Shown: positions 20,276 to 27,952 of the stretch, one piece after another
How positions within the stretch are numbered: the stretch's first letter is position 1
Layout of the letters: each line of letters begins with the position of its first letter
Source: Clostridiaceae bacterium
Lineage (GTDB): Bacteria > Bacillota > Clostridia > Saccharofermentanales > DTU023
Reading direction: 5' to 3'
Length of the DNA: 34,851 nt
Assembly: GCA_012838135.1 (NCBI GenBank)
Contig: DUPV01000031.1
Location: 1-34,851, forward strand
The notes under the pieces: generated by a model
The model's input: the letters and a program-made list of their open reading frames with translations, nothing else
What the model was told of the DNA's origin: nothing
The model's database searches: none
Program-made: the position numbers and the translations under genes

Positions 20276-21799
20276 ATGAGCGAAATAAAAAAAATGAAAT
20301 ATTGTGTCAACGGTGAGTGGCTGGAATCAAAGACTGACAAATATATGGAAGTTACGGATTCCAGTACCGGAGAAGTTATTGCAGAAGTTCCTTGTTGTAC
20401 ACAAGATGAAGTTGAAGCAGCAATTGCTGCCGCAGATTCCGCATTCCCGGAATGGTCCCAATTATCACTCAGCCATCGAACACAATTGATGTTTAAATGG
20501 CGTAATATATTGATGGCTCATTTAGATGAATTAACAGTTTTATGCGCAAAAGAGTTAGGCAAAACTTTAGCGGAAGCAAAAGGCGATGTTTTAAAAGCGA
20601 TTGAACCTACAGAATTTGCTTGTTCATTACCTTATATAATACAAGGTTCCGGGGCACTGCAAGTCACATCTGGTTTTGATTGTACAACTTACAGACAGCC
20701 GTTAGGCGTAGTAGCCGGCATTATTCCGTTTAATTTTCCTGCGATGATTCCTTGGGGTTGGGTAGTTCCTTTAGCGATTGCCACAGGCAATACGGTTGTT
20801 CTGAAAGCGGCCTCCTTCACTCCGTTAACATCAATGAGAATTTTAGAATTATTTTACGAAGAAGGCGGTTTTCCGAAAGGTGTAGTTAATTTAGTTACTT
20901 GCTCTCGTAAGGAATCAGAGTTGTTTTTAACCGATCCGCGTATTAAGGCAGTTAGTTTTGTCGGAACAACTGGTGTAGGAAAACATATTTACTCTGTTGC
21001 AGCCTCACATGGCAAACGTGTTCAAGCTCAAACTGAAGCTAAAAATCATGCTTTGATTTTAGAAGATTGCGATTTGGATAATACTGTTTCGGCAGTAGTA
21101 AATTCATCTTTCGGTTGTGCCGGAATGCGTTGCATGGCTTTGCCGGTTGTAGTTGTCCAAGAAAGCATAGCAGATGAATTTGTAGCAAAATTAAAAGCAC
21201 GAGCGGAAGTATTGAAAGTTGGCTGTGCATATGATCCTGAAACCGAAATGGGTGCCTTAGTAACTGCAGAACACAAAAAATCGGTTGAAGCTTGGATTCA
21301 AAAAGGTGTGGACCAAGGTGCAAAATTAGTTCTGGATGGTCGCAATTATACAGTTCCCGGTTTTGAAAATGGTTTCTTCGTAGGTCCGACAATTTTTGAT
21401 CATGTAAAACCGGAAATGAGTATAGGAAATGATGAAATATTTGGCCCGGTTGTATGTGTTAAACGGGTAAAAGATTTTGACGCAGGTCTTGCATTAATGA
21501 ATAACAGTCCGTTTGCCAACGGTTCTTCAATTTTCACTCAAAATGGCTACTATGCACGCCGATTTGAGCTTCTGACTGATGGCGGCATGGTCGGAATTAA
21601 TGTGGGAATACCTGTACCTACGGCATATTATCCATTCTCCGGCAATAAAAACTCTTTCTTTGGTGATCAACATGTTCTTGGGTTAGATGGGGTACGTTTC
21701 TTTACGCGAGCAAAGACCGTTACAAAATATTGGTATGATGAACATGGCAAAGCTAAAAAAGAAGTTGATACCTGGGAAGGAACAGTTGAAAGAATTTAA
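20276..21799 (+). CDS. mmsA: CoA-acylating (methyl)malonate-semialdehyde dehydrogenase
   Basis: The 507-residue protein is an aldehyde dehydrogenase of the MmsA/IolA type, which oxidises malonate or methylmalonate semialdehyde with NAD and CoA to acetyl-CoA or propionyl-CoA plus CO2. Evidence is IIPFNFPAMIPWGW, FVGTTGVGKHIY, the EAKNHALILEDCDLD stretch (Asn where other aldehyde dehydrogenases have the general-base Glu context) and AGMRCMAL with catalytic Cys286. The C-terminal region ends with FFTRAKTVTKYW, typical of this branch. It differs from the usual GQRCMA by Met before Arg-Cys. The gene is alone, with no inositol or valine genes nearby, so the physiological substrate is open. GGAAGGGTG precedes the ATG. 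It converges on the SLC13 gene with 60 bases between. Confidence 0.88.
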   Translation: MSEIKKMKYCVNGEWLESKTDKYMEVTDSSTGEVIAEVPCCTQDEVEAAIAAADSAFPEWSQLSLSHRTQLMFKWRNILMAHLDELTVLCAKELGKTLAEAKGDVLKAIEPTEFACSLPYIIQGSGALQVTSGFDCTTYRQPLGVVAGIIPFNFPAMIPWGWVVPLAIATGNTVVLKAASFTPLTSMRILELFYEEGGFPKGVVNLVTCSRKESELFLTDPRIKAVSFVGTTGVGKHIYSVAASHGKRVQAQTEAKNHALILEDCDLDNTVSAVVNSSFGCAGMRCMALPVVVVQESIADEFVAKLKARAEVLKVGCAYDPETEMGALVTAEHKKSVEAWIQKGVDQGAKLVLDGRNYTVPGFENGFFVGPTIFDHVKPEMSIGNDEIFGPVVCVKRVKDFDAGLALMNNSPFANGSSIFTQNGYYARRFELLTDGGMVGINVGIPVPTAYYPFSGNKNSFFGDQHVLGLDGVRFFTRAKTVTKYWYDEHGKAKKEVDTWEGTVERI

Positions 21800-21859
21800 T
21801 CGGACAATATTTCGTGTTAATAATTTGTCTTGATATATAATGTAGAATTTAAGAGTTTA

Positions 21860-23296
21860 TTATTTTAGTCCATTAAATTGCCACCACGGGACGTATAGCA
21901 GAAAGACTAATGGTAAGCTGACCAAGGTCATGGCGATTCCTGTTTTTAACATAAAACGGTCTTCATAGTAATTTTTCCCTGATCCTATCAAGAGGGTTGC
22001 ATGGTGAAAGGGAAAGAGGAAATGAATGTTAACCATAATATATACAATCAAGGTGATCAGTTGTGGCTGAAAGTTGTTGGCAGCAGCCATCGGCATCAAG
22101 ATCGGAAGCACAACGGACATGGTTGCCACACTGGAGCCGATGCACATATGAAGCAGCATGGTCATCAGGGCAATTGTCGGCAGATAGAAGGCTGAGTCTC
22201 CGGCCGGAATGAGTTTTTCTAAATAGACGAAGATCTCATTGGTAATCTCCGCTTGTCCCAATACTTTACCAATGGAAAAAGCAGTTGTTAAAAACAGAAG
22301 GAAATGAATATTAACGTTCTTGAAATCTTTCATCTTGATCAAACCCAGAGCCATCATAACAAACAGGCCAAGTAAGGTTGATATCCATGGTGCAATACCG
22401 TGTGCGGGCTCCGTCATCCAAGAAGTAATAATAACGACGACAGTTAAAATCGTCAAAAATTTTTTAGCAGGTGAAAGTTTTTCACCCGTTTGTGTCTTTT
22501 CGCCAATCATTCCGGCGTGGTAGCCGGCAAAATCCTTTGAGAATAATAATCGCACAAGGACCAGTACGATAACTGATGTAATCATAGTCGGCACCACCAT
22601 CCACCGTGCCCAATTCCCGAAGGTCAAGGCTTCCCGGACGAGAGGACCAGAGAAGCTTATAGCTGCATAATTCAAGACAACATCTCCCCCGGAAAACATC
22701 ATAGAGGTAATACACACGCCCAAAAATGCATTAAAAATCAGGGCTTGTTTGGCTCGCTTTTCCTCTTCATTATCAACTTTTAACAAGGCATCATAAATAC
22801 CCCCGAGAATCAAAACCCTTGCAAAGGCTTGGGGCACTATGAAGATCAGCACCACTCCTAAAAGATAGGGTAACAGCAGGGTGAGAAAAGTATTGTCCGC
22901 TGTCTTTCTCATAAGACTTTCGACAGGGCTATTAATCAGTCCTGAATTCATTATGCCTATGGAGAGAACTTGAGAGGTAATGATCAGCAGCATTGTGTCT
23001 GACCAAGCAAAATTTATTACTTCAAGGACAGGGGTTTTCCCGCACAGGATAAAAACTGCTAAGAGATAGAGACTGGACCATGATTTGTGTACGGCTTCAG
23101 TAGCCCAGAGGATAATGGTCATAACTAGCGAGGCAAACAAAAAGGCTCTTTTGCCATCCAAGTCAAAAGGATTGATCAAAAAAAGCAAAATGCCCACGCT
23201 GACAGCTGTTAGAAGCGGTTTAATTTTTATTGTTTTGAAGATGAGACCTCCCGGAACAGAAAAAGCACTGAAATCAGTGCTTCCGCTCATAATCAT
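21860..23296 (-). CDS. SLC13/DASS-like (ion transporter superfamily) permease under THF riboswitch control; start uncertain
   Basis: The frame codes for about 12 membrane helices and resembles SLC13/DASS carriers, with LWATEAVHKSWSSLYLL near the N terminus, TEPAHGIAPWISTLLGLF in the middle and GSSVATMSVVLPILMPMA in the second half. The two sodium-site motifs, usually SNT, read FSGG and GSS here, so substrate or coupling ion may differ from di- and tricarboxylate carriers. It is preceded by a THF riboswitch, which points to folate or a folate part as substrate. The start is a problem. The ATGs at 23296 and 23290 have no ribosome binding site and lie before the terminator hairpin (23259-23281). 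The good GGGAGGT (23252-23246) is followed in frame by ATC at 23242, not by ATG, GTG or TTG. The true N terminus may thus be near residue 19. Confidence 0.75.
   Translation of the reverse strand: MIMSGSTDFSAFSVPGGLIFKTIKIKPLLTAVSVGILLFLINPFDLDGKRAFLFASLVMTIILWATEAVHKSWSSLYLLAVFILCGKTPVLEVINFAWSDTMLLIITSQVLSIGIMNSGLINSPVESLMRKTADNTFLTLLLPYLLGVVLIFIVPQAFARVLILGGIYDALLKVDNEEEKRAKQALIFNAFLGVCITSMMFSGGDVVLNYAAISFSGPLVREALTFGNWARWMVVPTMITSVIVLVLVRLLFSKDFAGYHAGMIGEKTQTGEKLSPAKKFLTILTVVVIITSWMTEPAHGIAPWISTLLGLFVMMALGLIKMKDFKNVNIHFLLFLTTAFSIGKVLGQAEITNEIFVYLEKLIPAGDSAFYLPTIALMTMLLHMCIGSSVATMSVVLPILMPMAAANNFQPQLITLIVYIMVNIHFLFPFHHATLLIGSGKNYYEDRFMLKTGIAMTLVSLPLVFLLYVPWWQFNGLK
23246..23252 (-). promoter_or_regulatory. 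Shine-Dalgarno sequence of the SLC13-like gene
   Basis: GGGAGGT on the minus strand, directly downstream of the terminator hairpin, is the only good ribosome binding site for the gene. No ATG, GTG or TTG follows at normal distance; an in-frame ATC lies four bases after GGAGG. Confidence 0.5.
23259..23281 (-). terminator. Intrinsic terminator in the riboswitch expression platform
   Basis: On the minus strand AGCACTGA and TCAGTGCT form an 8-bp stem with a TT loop, followed by TTTTT. It lies 24 bases after the aptamer. AGCGGAAGC at 23287-23279 overlaps its 5' arm and is the exact complement of GCTTCCGCT (23315-23307) in the aptamer. Confidence 0.85.
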
Positions 23297-23304
23297 AATA
23301 AGTC

Positions 23305-23396
23305 ACAGCGGAAGCGGCAAGCTATCGCATGACCAAGCATTTCGTTCCGCAGCGACGTCCCATCCGCGAACACTTAACGCAGCTTACCTACTCTGT
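23305..23396 (-). ncRNA. THF (tetrahydrofolate) riboswitch aptamer
   Basis: Read on the minus strand, this 92-base segment contains in order AGAGTAGGT, GCGTTAAGTGT, GGATGGGACGTCG, GGAACGAA and GCTTCCGCTGT. These match the conserved blocks of the folT-type THF riboswitch (GAGUAGAU, GCGUUAAGUGU, GAAUGGGAUGUCG, ACGAA, GCAUCCGCUCC). The helices also form: P1 ACAG with CTGT, P2 AAGCT with AGCTT, and the inner stems around GATGGGA and the ATGC/GCAT loop. Spacing between blocks is the same as in the known class. It lies between a consensus promoter and a terminator on the same strand. Confidence 0.9.
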
Positions 23397-23423
23397 TCAT
23401 TATTTCTTATTTGACGTTCTTAC

Positions 23424-23451
23424 AATATAGTATTTTTATAATAATTGTCAA
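23424..23451 (-). promoter_or_regulatory. Promoter of the riboswitch-SLC13 unit
   Basis: Minus-strand consensus TTGACA (23451-23446) and TATATT (23429-23424) with a 16-base spacer. An alternative -10, TATTGT, gives 18. The predicted start lies about 20 bases before the aptamer. Confidence 0.75.
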
Positions 23452-23648
23452 CTTATCGAATTATTCATTAAGAATTCATTAAGAATAAGAATTTGATCCA
23501 TTGCAGAAGAAATTGCTTTAAAAAATGTAACAAATGATTTCACCGTTAAACTACCAAAGAGATATTATAAAAAATAGGTATGTTATATACTATTTTGTAT
23601 AGCTTCGTAGAAATATTAATATCAACAAAGAAAGTGAGGAAAAATCAG

Positions 23649-24773
23649 ATGAGTCGGATTTTAAAATTATTAACAATGCTACTTATTGCAGCATTTGTAA
23701 TCAGCGGATGTGCTGTGAAAAAGACTGATCCTGAAAAAGAAGTAAAAGAAGAAGTATCCGAAAGTGCTGAAAATGCTTTAACGGAGGCCGCGGAGACAGA
23801 AGTGAAAGAAAAAGAAGCTGAAACTGCAATCGAAGATCCAGCCGAAACAACGGTAGCAGAAACTACAGCCGAAGAAACGGAAAAACAGGAAATCAAGATT
23901 ATGGCTTTAAGCGGACCTACAGGAATGGGTTTAGCCAAATTAATCGACGATTCCGAACAAGGACTGACCGCAAATTCTTATCAACTTTCGATCGCTGCTG
24001 CACCGGATAATTTAGTTGCTGCAGCTACCAAGGGTGAAGCGGATATTTTGGCAATGCCAAGTAATTTAGCATCAGTACTCTGGAACAAAACAGAAGGCAA
24101 TTTCCAAGTAATAGCGGTCAATACCTTGGGTGTTCTGTATATTGTAGAAAATGGAGAAACAATACAATCTATAGAAGATTTGAAAGGTAAAAAAGTTTTC
24201 GCGTCCGGTAAAGGAGCAACCCCTGAATATGCTTTCCAATATTTATTATCTGAATATGGCTTGGATCCTGAGGATGTTGAAATAGAATGGAAAGCGGAAC
24301 ATGCGGAAGTCGTCTCAGCTATGGCGGTTGAAGAAAATAGCATTGCTTTATTACCACAACCATTTGTAACGGTAGCTTCTTCTAAAATCGAAAATCTGAG
24401 AATAGCCATTGATTTGAATGAAGCATGGAGCAATTTGAAAAATGATTCTGCTTTCGTTATGGGTGTAATGGTAGCGAGCAAAGATTTTGTTATAGAAAAT
24501 CCGGAAGTCACACAGGCTTTCTTAGAAGAGTATGCAAGTTCGGTTGCTTATGTGAATGATAATCCGTCCGAAGGTTCAAAATTAGTAGAGAAACATCAAA
24601 TTTTAGAAAAGGCGGCAGTAGCTGAAAAAGCAATTCCTTATTGCAATATTGTATGTCTGACAGGTGCAGAAATGGAGAGTGCTCTAAGCGGTTATTTAGA
24701 AGTTCTCTTTACTGCAAATCCTCAGTCCGTAGGCGGAGCTTTGCCGGATGAAACATTCTACTTCAAACCGTAA
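23649..24773 (+). CDS. ABC transporter substrate-binding lipoprotein (NrtA/SsuA/ThiY-like)
   Basis: The 374-residue protein starts with a lipoprotein signal ending in VISGC (lipid-modified Cys21). A Glu/Thr/Ala-rich tether of about 55 residues follows, then a type 2 periplasmic-binding fold. The solute-binding part contains GPTGMGLAKLID, GEADILAMPSNLA, LGVLYIVENGE and DLKGKKVFASGKGATPEY, typical of proteins that bind nitrate, sulfonates, bicarbonate or pyrimidine precursors (NMT1/THI5-like). The ligand cannot be told from sequence. The frame is open to an ATG at 23580, but the ATG at 23649 is chosen because it gives a proper signal peptide and has GTGAGG nine bases upstream. It is the first gene of a three-gene operon; the permease start overlaps its end by 26 bases. 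Confidence 0.85.
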   Translation: MSRILKLLTMLLIAAFVISGCAVKKTDPEKEVKEEVSESAENALTEAAETEVKEKEAETAIEDPAETTVAETTAEETEKQEIKIMALSGPTGMGLAKLIDDSEQGLTANSYQLSIAAAPDNLVAAATKGEADILAMPSNLASVLWNKTEGNFQVIAVNTLGVLYIVENGETIQSIEDLKGKKVFASGKGATPEYAFQYLLSEYGLDPEDVEIEWKAEHAEVVSAMAVEENSIALLPQPFVTVASSKIENLRIAIDLNEAWSNLKNDSAFVMGVMVASKDFVIENPEVTQAFLEEYASSVAYVNDNPSEGSKLVEKHQILEKAAVAEKAIPYCNIVCLTGAEMESALSGYLEVLFTANPQSVGGALPDETFYFKP

Positions 24774-25521
24774 AAAACAAATTACTGTAACGATATCAGC
24801 AGCAATTGCCATATTGCTTATATGGCAATTGCTTGCATTTGTTTTCCCTGTTAAATTTATTTTGGCAGGTCCTGTTGAAGTGGTTCAAAGATTATTTACC
24901 TTAATTCAATCTTATGATTTCTGGTTGAACTTCTTATATTCAACCAATCGGATTGTTTTAGGCTTATTGTTTGGAATTATCGCAGGTGTTTTGTTTGCTG
25001 TCCTGGCGAAGAAAAATTGTTGGCTGCATGAGTTTTTTCAGCAGATCAGTTTGATTTTTAAAAGTGTACCGATAGCTCTGATCACGATTATTTTGTTGAT
25101 TCTGTTTTCCAGTCAGGGAATCACAATGATTGTAGTTTTTATAATGTCTTTTCCGATCATCTACACAAATTATTTGTTAGGTCTGAAAGAACACGATCAA
25201 AAGTTGCTTGAGATGGCAACGGTTTTTCGTTGGTCAGAGAAAAAGAAGTGGAAATACATTTATTTAAAAGCGGCAGAACCGTATTTTAAATCGGGCTTGC
25301 AAATTGCTTCCGGTATGGCCTGGAAGGCTGGTGTTGCCGCAGAAATTATCGGCTTACCGAAACACAGTGTGGGCGAAGAAATCTATAATGCCAAAATATT
25401 TTTGCAAAGTGCAGATATTTTTTGTTATGCAATTATGATTGTGCTTTTCAGTGTTTTAACTGAAAAAATAATGGTTCGTTTAATCATCGCTCTGCACCGT
25501 AAATGGCGAGGTGTTACATGA
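24748..25521 (+). CDS. ABC transporter permease (NrtB/SsuC/ThiX-like)
   Basis: The 257-residue membrane protein has about six helices. It carries the cytoplasmic coupling loop of ABC importers, here LLEMATVFRWSEKKKW through SGMAWKAGVAAEIIG, as in SsuC, TauC and NrtB permeases. It works with the binding protein before it and the ATPase after it. The ATG at 24748 lies within the last codons of the binding-protein gene, with GGCGGAG upstream as ribosome binding site. The stop overlaps the ATPase start as ATGA. A perfect 13-bp inverted repeat lies at 24801-24833 inside the first membrane helix codons. Confidence 0.88.
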   Translation: MKHSTSNRKKQITVTISAAIAILLIWQLLAFVFPVKFILAGPVEVVQRLFTLIQSYDFWLNFLYSTNRIVLGLLFGIIAGVLFAVLAKKNCWLHEFFQQISLIFKSVPIALITIILLILFSSQGITMIVVFIMSFPIIYTNYLLGLKEHDQKLLEMATVFRWSEKKKWKYIYLKAAEPYFKSGLQIASGMAWKAGVAAEIIGLPKHSVGEEIYNAKIFLQSADIFCYAIMIVLFSVLTEKIMVRLIIALHRKWRGVT

Positions 25522-26096
25522 TTGAAATACATAATTTAACAAAATCTTTTGGCGAACATCTCGTTTTTAAGAATTTAAATTTACAATTTAAGAAGCAGGA
25601 AATTCATTGTATCTTGGGAAAATCCGGTTGTGGTAAAACAACGTTATTGCATATTTTAATGGGTTTAACCAAGGCAGATGAAGGTTCGATTTCCGGTCTG
25701 CCACATGAAATGACTGCTGTTTTTCAAGAAAATCGTTTGTTAGATGAATTTTCTGCAGTTCAAAATATTCAATTAGCATGTTCTGACCATATAGAAGAAC
25801 AAGATATTATTAATGCTTTACAGGAGGTAGGTTTTACAGAAAATATCCATATTCCGACTAAGCAGATTTCGGGTGGCATGGCGCGACGTTGTGCTGTGGT
25901 CAGAGCTTTTATTCCGGAATCCGAATTAATCATCTTAGATGAACCGCTCAGTAATTTGGATCAGGAAAATCAAGAAAATGTTATTTCCTTTATCAAGAAA
26001 TATCAAAAAGGACGTACAATTATTGCTGTCATGCATGATTTGGAACAGGCAAAAAGTCTAACAAGTAATATATTATATTTATCTAATTATAAATAA
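25518..26096 (+). CDS. ABC transporter ATP-binding protein
   Basis: The 192-residue protein has Walker A GKSGCGKT (residues 34-41), the Q-loop at Gln70, the signature ISGGMARR (117-124), Walker B LIILDE (137-142) and the switch His173. It powers the importer made by the two preceding genes. An upstream in-frame ATG exists at 25503, but the ATG at 25518 overlaps the permease stop as ATGA and is five bases after GAGGTG, so it is preferred. It is shorter than the 240-260 residues usual for SsuB/NrtD ATPases. The helical domain after the Q-loop is compact, and the protein ends soon after the His loop, so the C-terminal part of the usual fold is missing or reduced. Confidence 0.88.
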   Translation: MIEIHNLTKSFGEHLVFKNLNLQFKKQEIHCILGKSGCGKTTLLHILMGLTKADEGSISGLPHEMTAVFQENRLLDEFSAVQNIQLACSDHIEEQDIINALQEVGFTENIHIPTKQISGGMARRCAVVRAFIPESELIILDEPLSNLDQENQENVISFIKKYQKGRTIIAVMHDLEQAKSLTSNILYLSNYK

Positions 26097-26115
26097 AGAA
26101 TTGAATTAAACATTA

Positions 26116-26151
26116 AAACCGCCCGATGTATAGTTTTACACCGAGCGGTTT
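26116..26151. terminator. Hairpin between the convergent ABC and hydrogenase operons
   Basis: AAACCGC (26116-26122) pairs with GCGGTTT (26145-26151), with a further partial pairing inside. On the minus strand it is followed by TTTTAAT, so it may end hydA transcripts. On the plus strand the following bases are not T-rich. Confidence 0.55.
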
Positions 26152-26198
26152 GATGGGGTTGGAGAGTCAACTAATTGGCTGGCTTCCCGTTTAATTTT

Positions 26199-27941
26199 TT
26201 AGATACGCTCTTTAGCAGTATAGGTTGTATGTAAAAGATCATGAGCGAGTTCGCCATAGGGTTCACCCAGATATTCTTCATAAAGTTTTTGAATCATCGG
26301 ATTCTGATGTGACATACGGAGATGCTTATTACGATCTTCCTGATAAAGTGCTTCCTGACGTTTGCGTAAAATTTCTACATCGCCGTGATGATAAGGTTGT
26401 CCGCCACCACCGATACAACCGCCCGGGCAGGCCATAATTTCGATAGCATGTAGATCATATTTGCCTGAACGCACACCTTCCAGTAATTCTCGGGCATGAC
26501 CGAGGCCGTGAGCAATACCGATATTAAGTGTGATATTACCCATCTGAACACTGGCGGTACGGATTCCTTCCAGACCGCGCAATTGAGTAAATTCAACATC
26601 TTCCAGAGTTTCTCCGGTTACCCATTCATAAGCTGTACGTACGGCAGCTTCAATAACTCCTCCGGTGGTGCCGAAAATGACACTGGCACCTGTCGATTCT
26701 CCCATTAATTGATCAAAATCTTCATCCGCCAATCTCTTGAAGTCAACTCCGGCTTCATGCAGCATTTTGCCCAATTCACGAGTAGAGATAACGATATCAA
26801 CATTACTGTTATCACCGATAGAAAGTTCAGGACGAGCCGCTTCGGCCTTTTTAGCAATACAAGGCATAATCGAAACAACACAGATGTCATTGACATTAAG
26901 CCCCATTTTTGAAGCATAATAGCTCTTTGCCATCGCTCCGAACATGATTTGTGGTGATTTGGAAGTTGAAGGAATATCAAGCATGTCCGGGAATTGATGT
27001 TCGATGAAATTGACCCAGGCCGGACAGCAAGAAGTTAAGAGAGGTAAGACACCGTTGTGTTGGATACGATGAATCAACTCTGAAGCTTCTTCCATGATCG
27101 TTAAGTCAGCTGCCCAGTCTGTATCGAAGACAGCATCAAAACCTAAACGACGCAGAGCGGCAACCAGTTTTCCGGTTGAGATAGAACCCGGTTCCATACC
27201 GAACAGTTCGCCGATAGCAACACGTACGGCCGGAGCGACTTGTACAATAACATGTTTACCGGGAGTATTCAATTGACGCCAAACTTTTTGCACTTCATTT
27301 TTTTCAGTTAAAGCTCCGGTTGGACAAACGGCAACACATTGACCACAGAATGTACAAGAGGTATCTGCCATATCCAGATTGAAGGCAGGTGATACGACTG
27401 CATTAAAACCACGGTTCAAAGCGGAGAGAACACCAACCGTTTGTACCTCGTTACACATTGTTTCGCAACGACGGCACATAATACATTTATTAGGATCCTT
27501 AATTAATGAACGTGAAGTTGTATCAACAGGATAATCCATCATCTCACCTTCATAATGGATCTGATTGATATTGAGCTCTTTAGCTAAGAACTGCAATTCA
27601 CAGTCCAAGTTTTTAGCACATACTAAGCAGTCTTTAGGATGATTTGATAATAACAGTTCCAGTACAGTACGACGACCATTTAATGCACGTGCTGAATCGG
27701 TACGGACGACCATACCCGGAGCACATTTTTCGCTACATGCGGTAACCAAAGCAGGACGCCCTTCCACTTCTACCATACAGACACGACAAGAAGAGACCTC
27801 GTTACAAATTTCGAAACCATCCAAATTGAGATGGCAAAGTGTCGGAATATAGACTCCGACAGATTTTGCTGCCTCGAGAATCGTGCTGCCTTGTTCAACT
27901 TCTGTTTCGATACCATTTATAGTTAATTTAATTTTTTCCAT
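26199..27941 (-). CDS. hydA: [FeFe] hydrogenase catalytic subunit of electron-bifurcating type (HydA/HndD)
   Basis: The 580-residue protein reduces protons or oxidises hydrogen at an H-cluster. In order it has a [2Fe-2S] domain (Cys36, 52, 55, 69) and a His-Cys cluster (His101, Cys105, 108, 114). Two [4Fe-4S] clusters follow (Cys153, 156, 159, 163 and Cys196, 199, 202, 206). The H-cluster domain has TSCCPAW (Cys305, Cys306), MPCIAKK (Cys361) and ACPGGCIGGGG (Cys505, Cys509). All ligands are present, so it should be active after maturation. The start is the ATG at 27941 because AAGGAG (27954-27949) precedes it; the frame is open further upstream only into the end of hydB. It is the last gene of hydC-hydB-hydA. 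The maturases HydE, HydF and HydG are not in the window. Confidence 0.95.
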   Translation of the reverse strand: MEKIKLTINGIETEVEQGSTILEAAKSVGVYIPTLCHLNLDGFEICNEVSSCRVCMVEVEGRPALVTACSEKCAPGMVVRTDSARALNGRRTVLELLLSNHPKDCLVCAKNLDCELQFLAKELNINQIHYEGEMMDYPVDTTSRSLIKDPNKCIMCRRCETMCNEVQTVGVLSALNRGFNAVVSPAFNLDMADTSCTFCGQCVAVCPTGALTEKNEVQKVWRQLNTPGKHVIVQVAPAVRVAIGELFGMEPGSISTGKLVAALRRLGFDAVFDTDWAADLTIMEEASELIHRIQHNGVLPLLTSCCPAWVNFIEHQFPDMLDIPSTSKSPQIMFGAMAKSYYASKMGLNVNDICVVSIMPCIAKKAEAARPELSIGDNSNVDIVISTRELGKMLHEAGVDFKRLADEDFDQLMGESTGASVIFGTTGGVIEAAVRTAYEWVTGETLEDVEFTQLRGLEGIRTASVQMGNITLNIGIAHGLGHARELLEGVRSGKYDLHAIEIMACPGGCIGGGGQPYHHGDVEILRKRQEALYQEDRNKHLRMSHQNPMIQKLYEEYLGEPYGELAHDLLHTTYTAKERI

Positions 27942-27952
27942 ATGTGTTCTCC

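Larger units (their letters stand above)
23297..23648. other. Divergent regulatory region between SLC13-like and ABC genes
   Basis: This 352-base region holds the THF riboswitch and its promoter on the minus strand. On the plus strand it has two TTAAGA repeats (23468-23473, 23479-23484), an AT-rich likely promoter area around 23560-23600 and GTGAGG (23634-23639) before the ABC binding-protein gene. An ATG at 23580 is in frame with that gene but would put 23 non-signal residues before its signal peptide. Confidence 0.65.

Noticed and set aside
23305-23396. T-box leader upstream of the SLC13-like gene
   Set aside because: TGGGAC-TCG resembles the T-box core, but there is no room for a Stem I, and the order of all blocks matches the THF riboswitch far better.
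23580-23648. Earlier ATG for the ABC binding protein
   Set aside because: It would place 23 residues before a clean lipoprotein signal; the ATG at 23649 has its own ribosome binding site.
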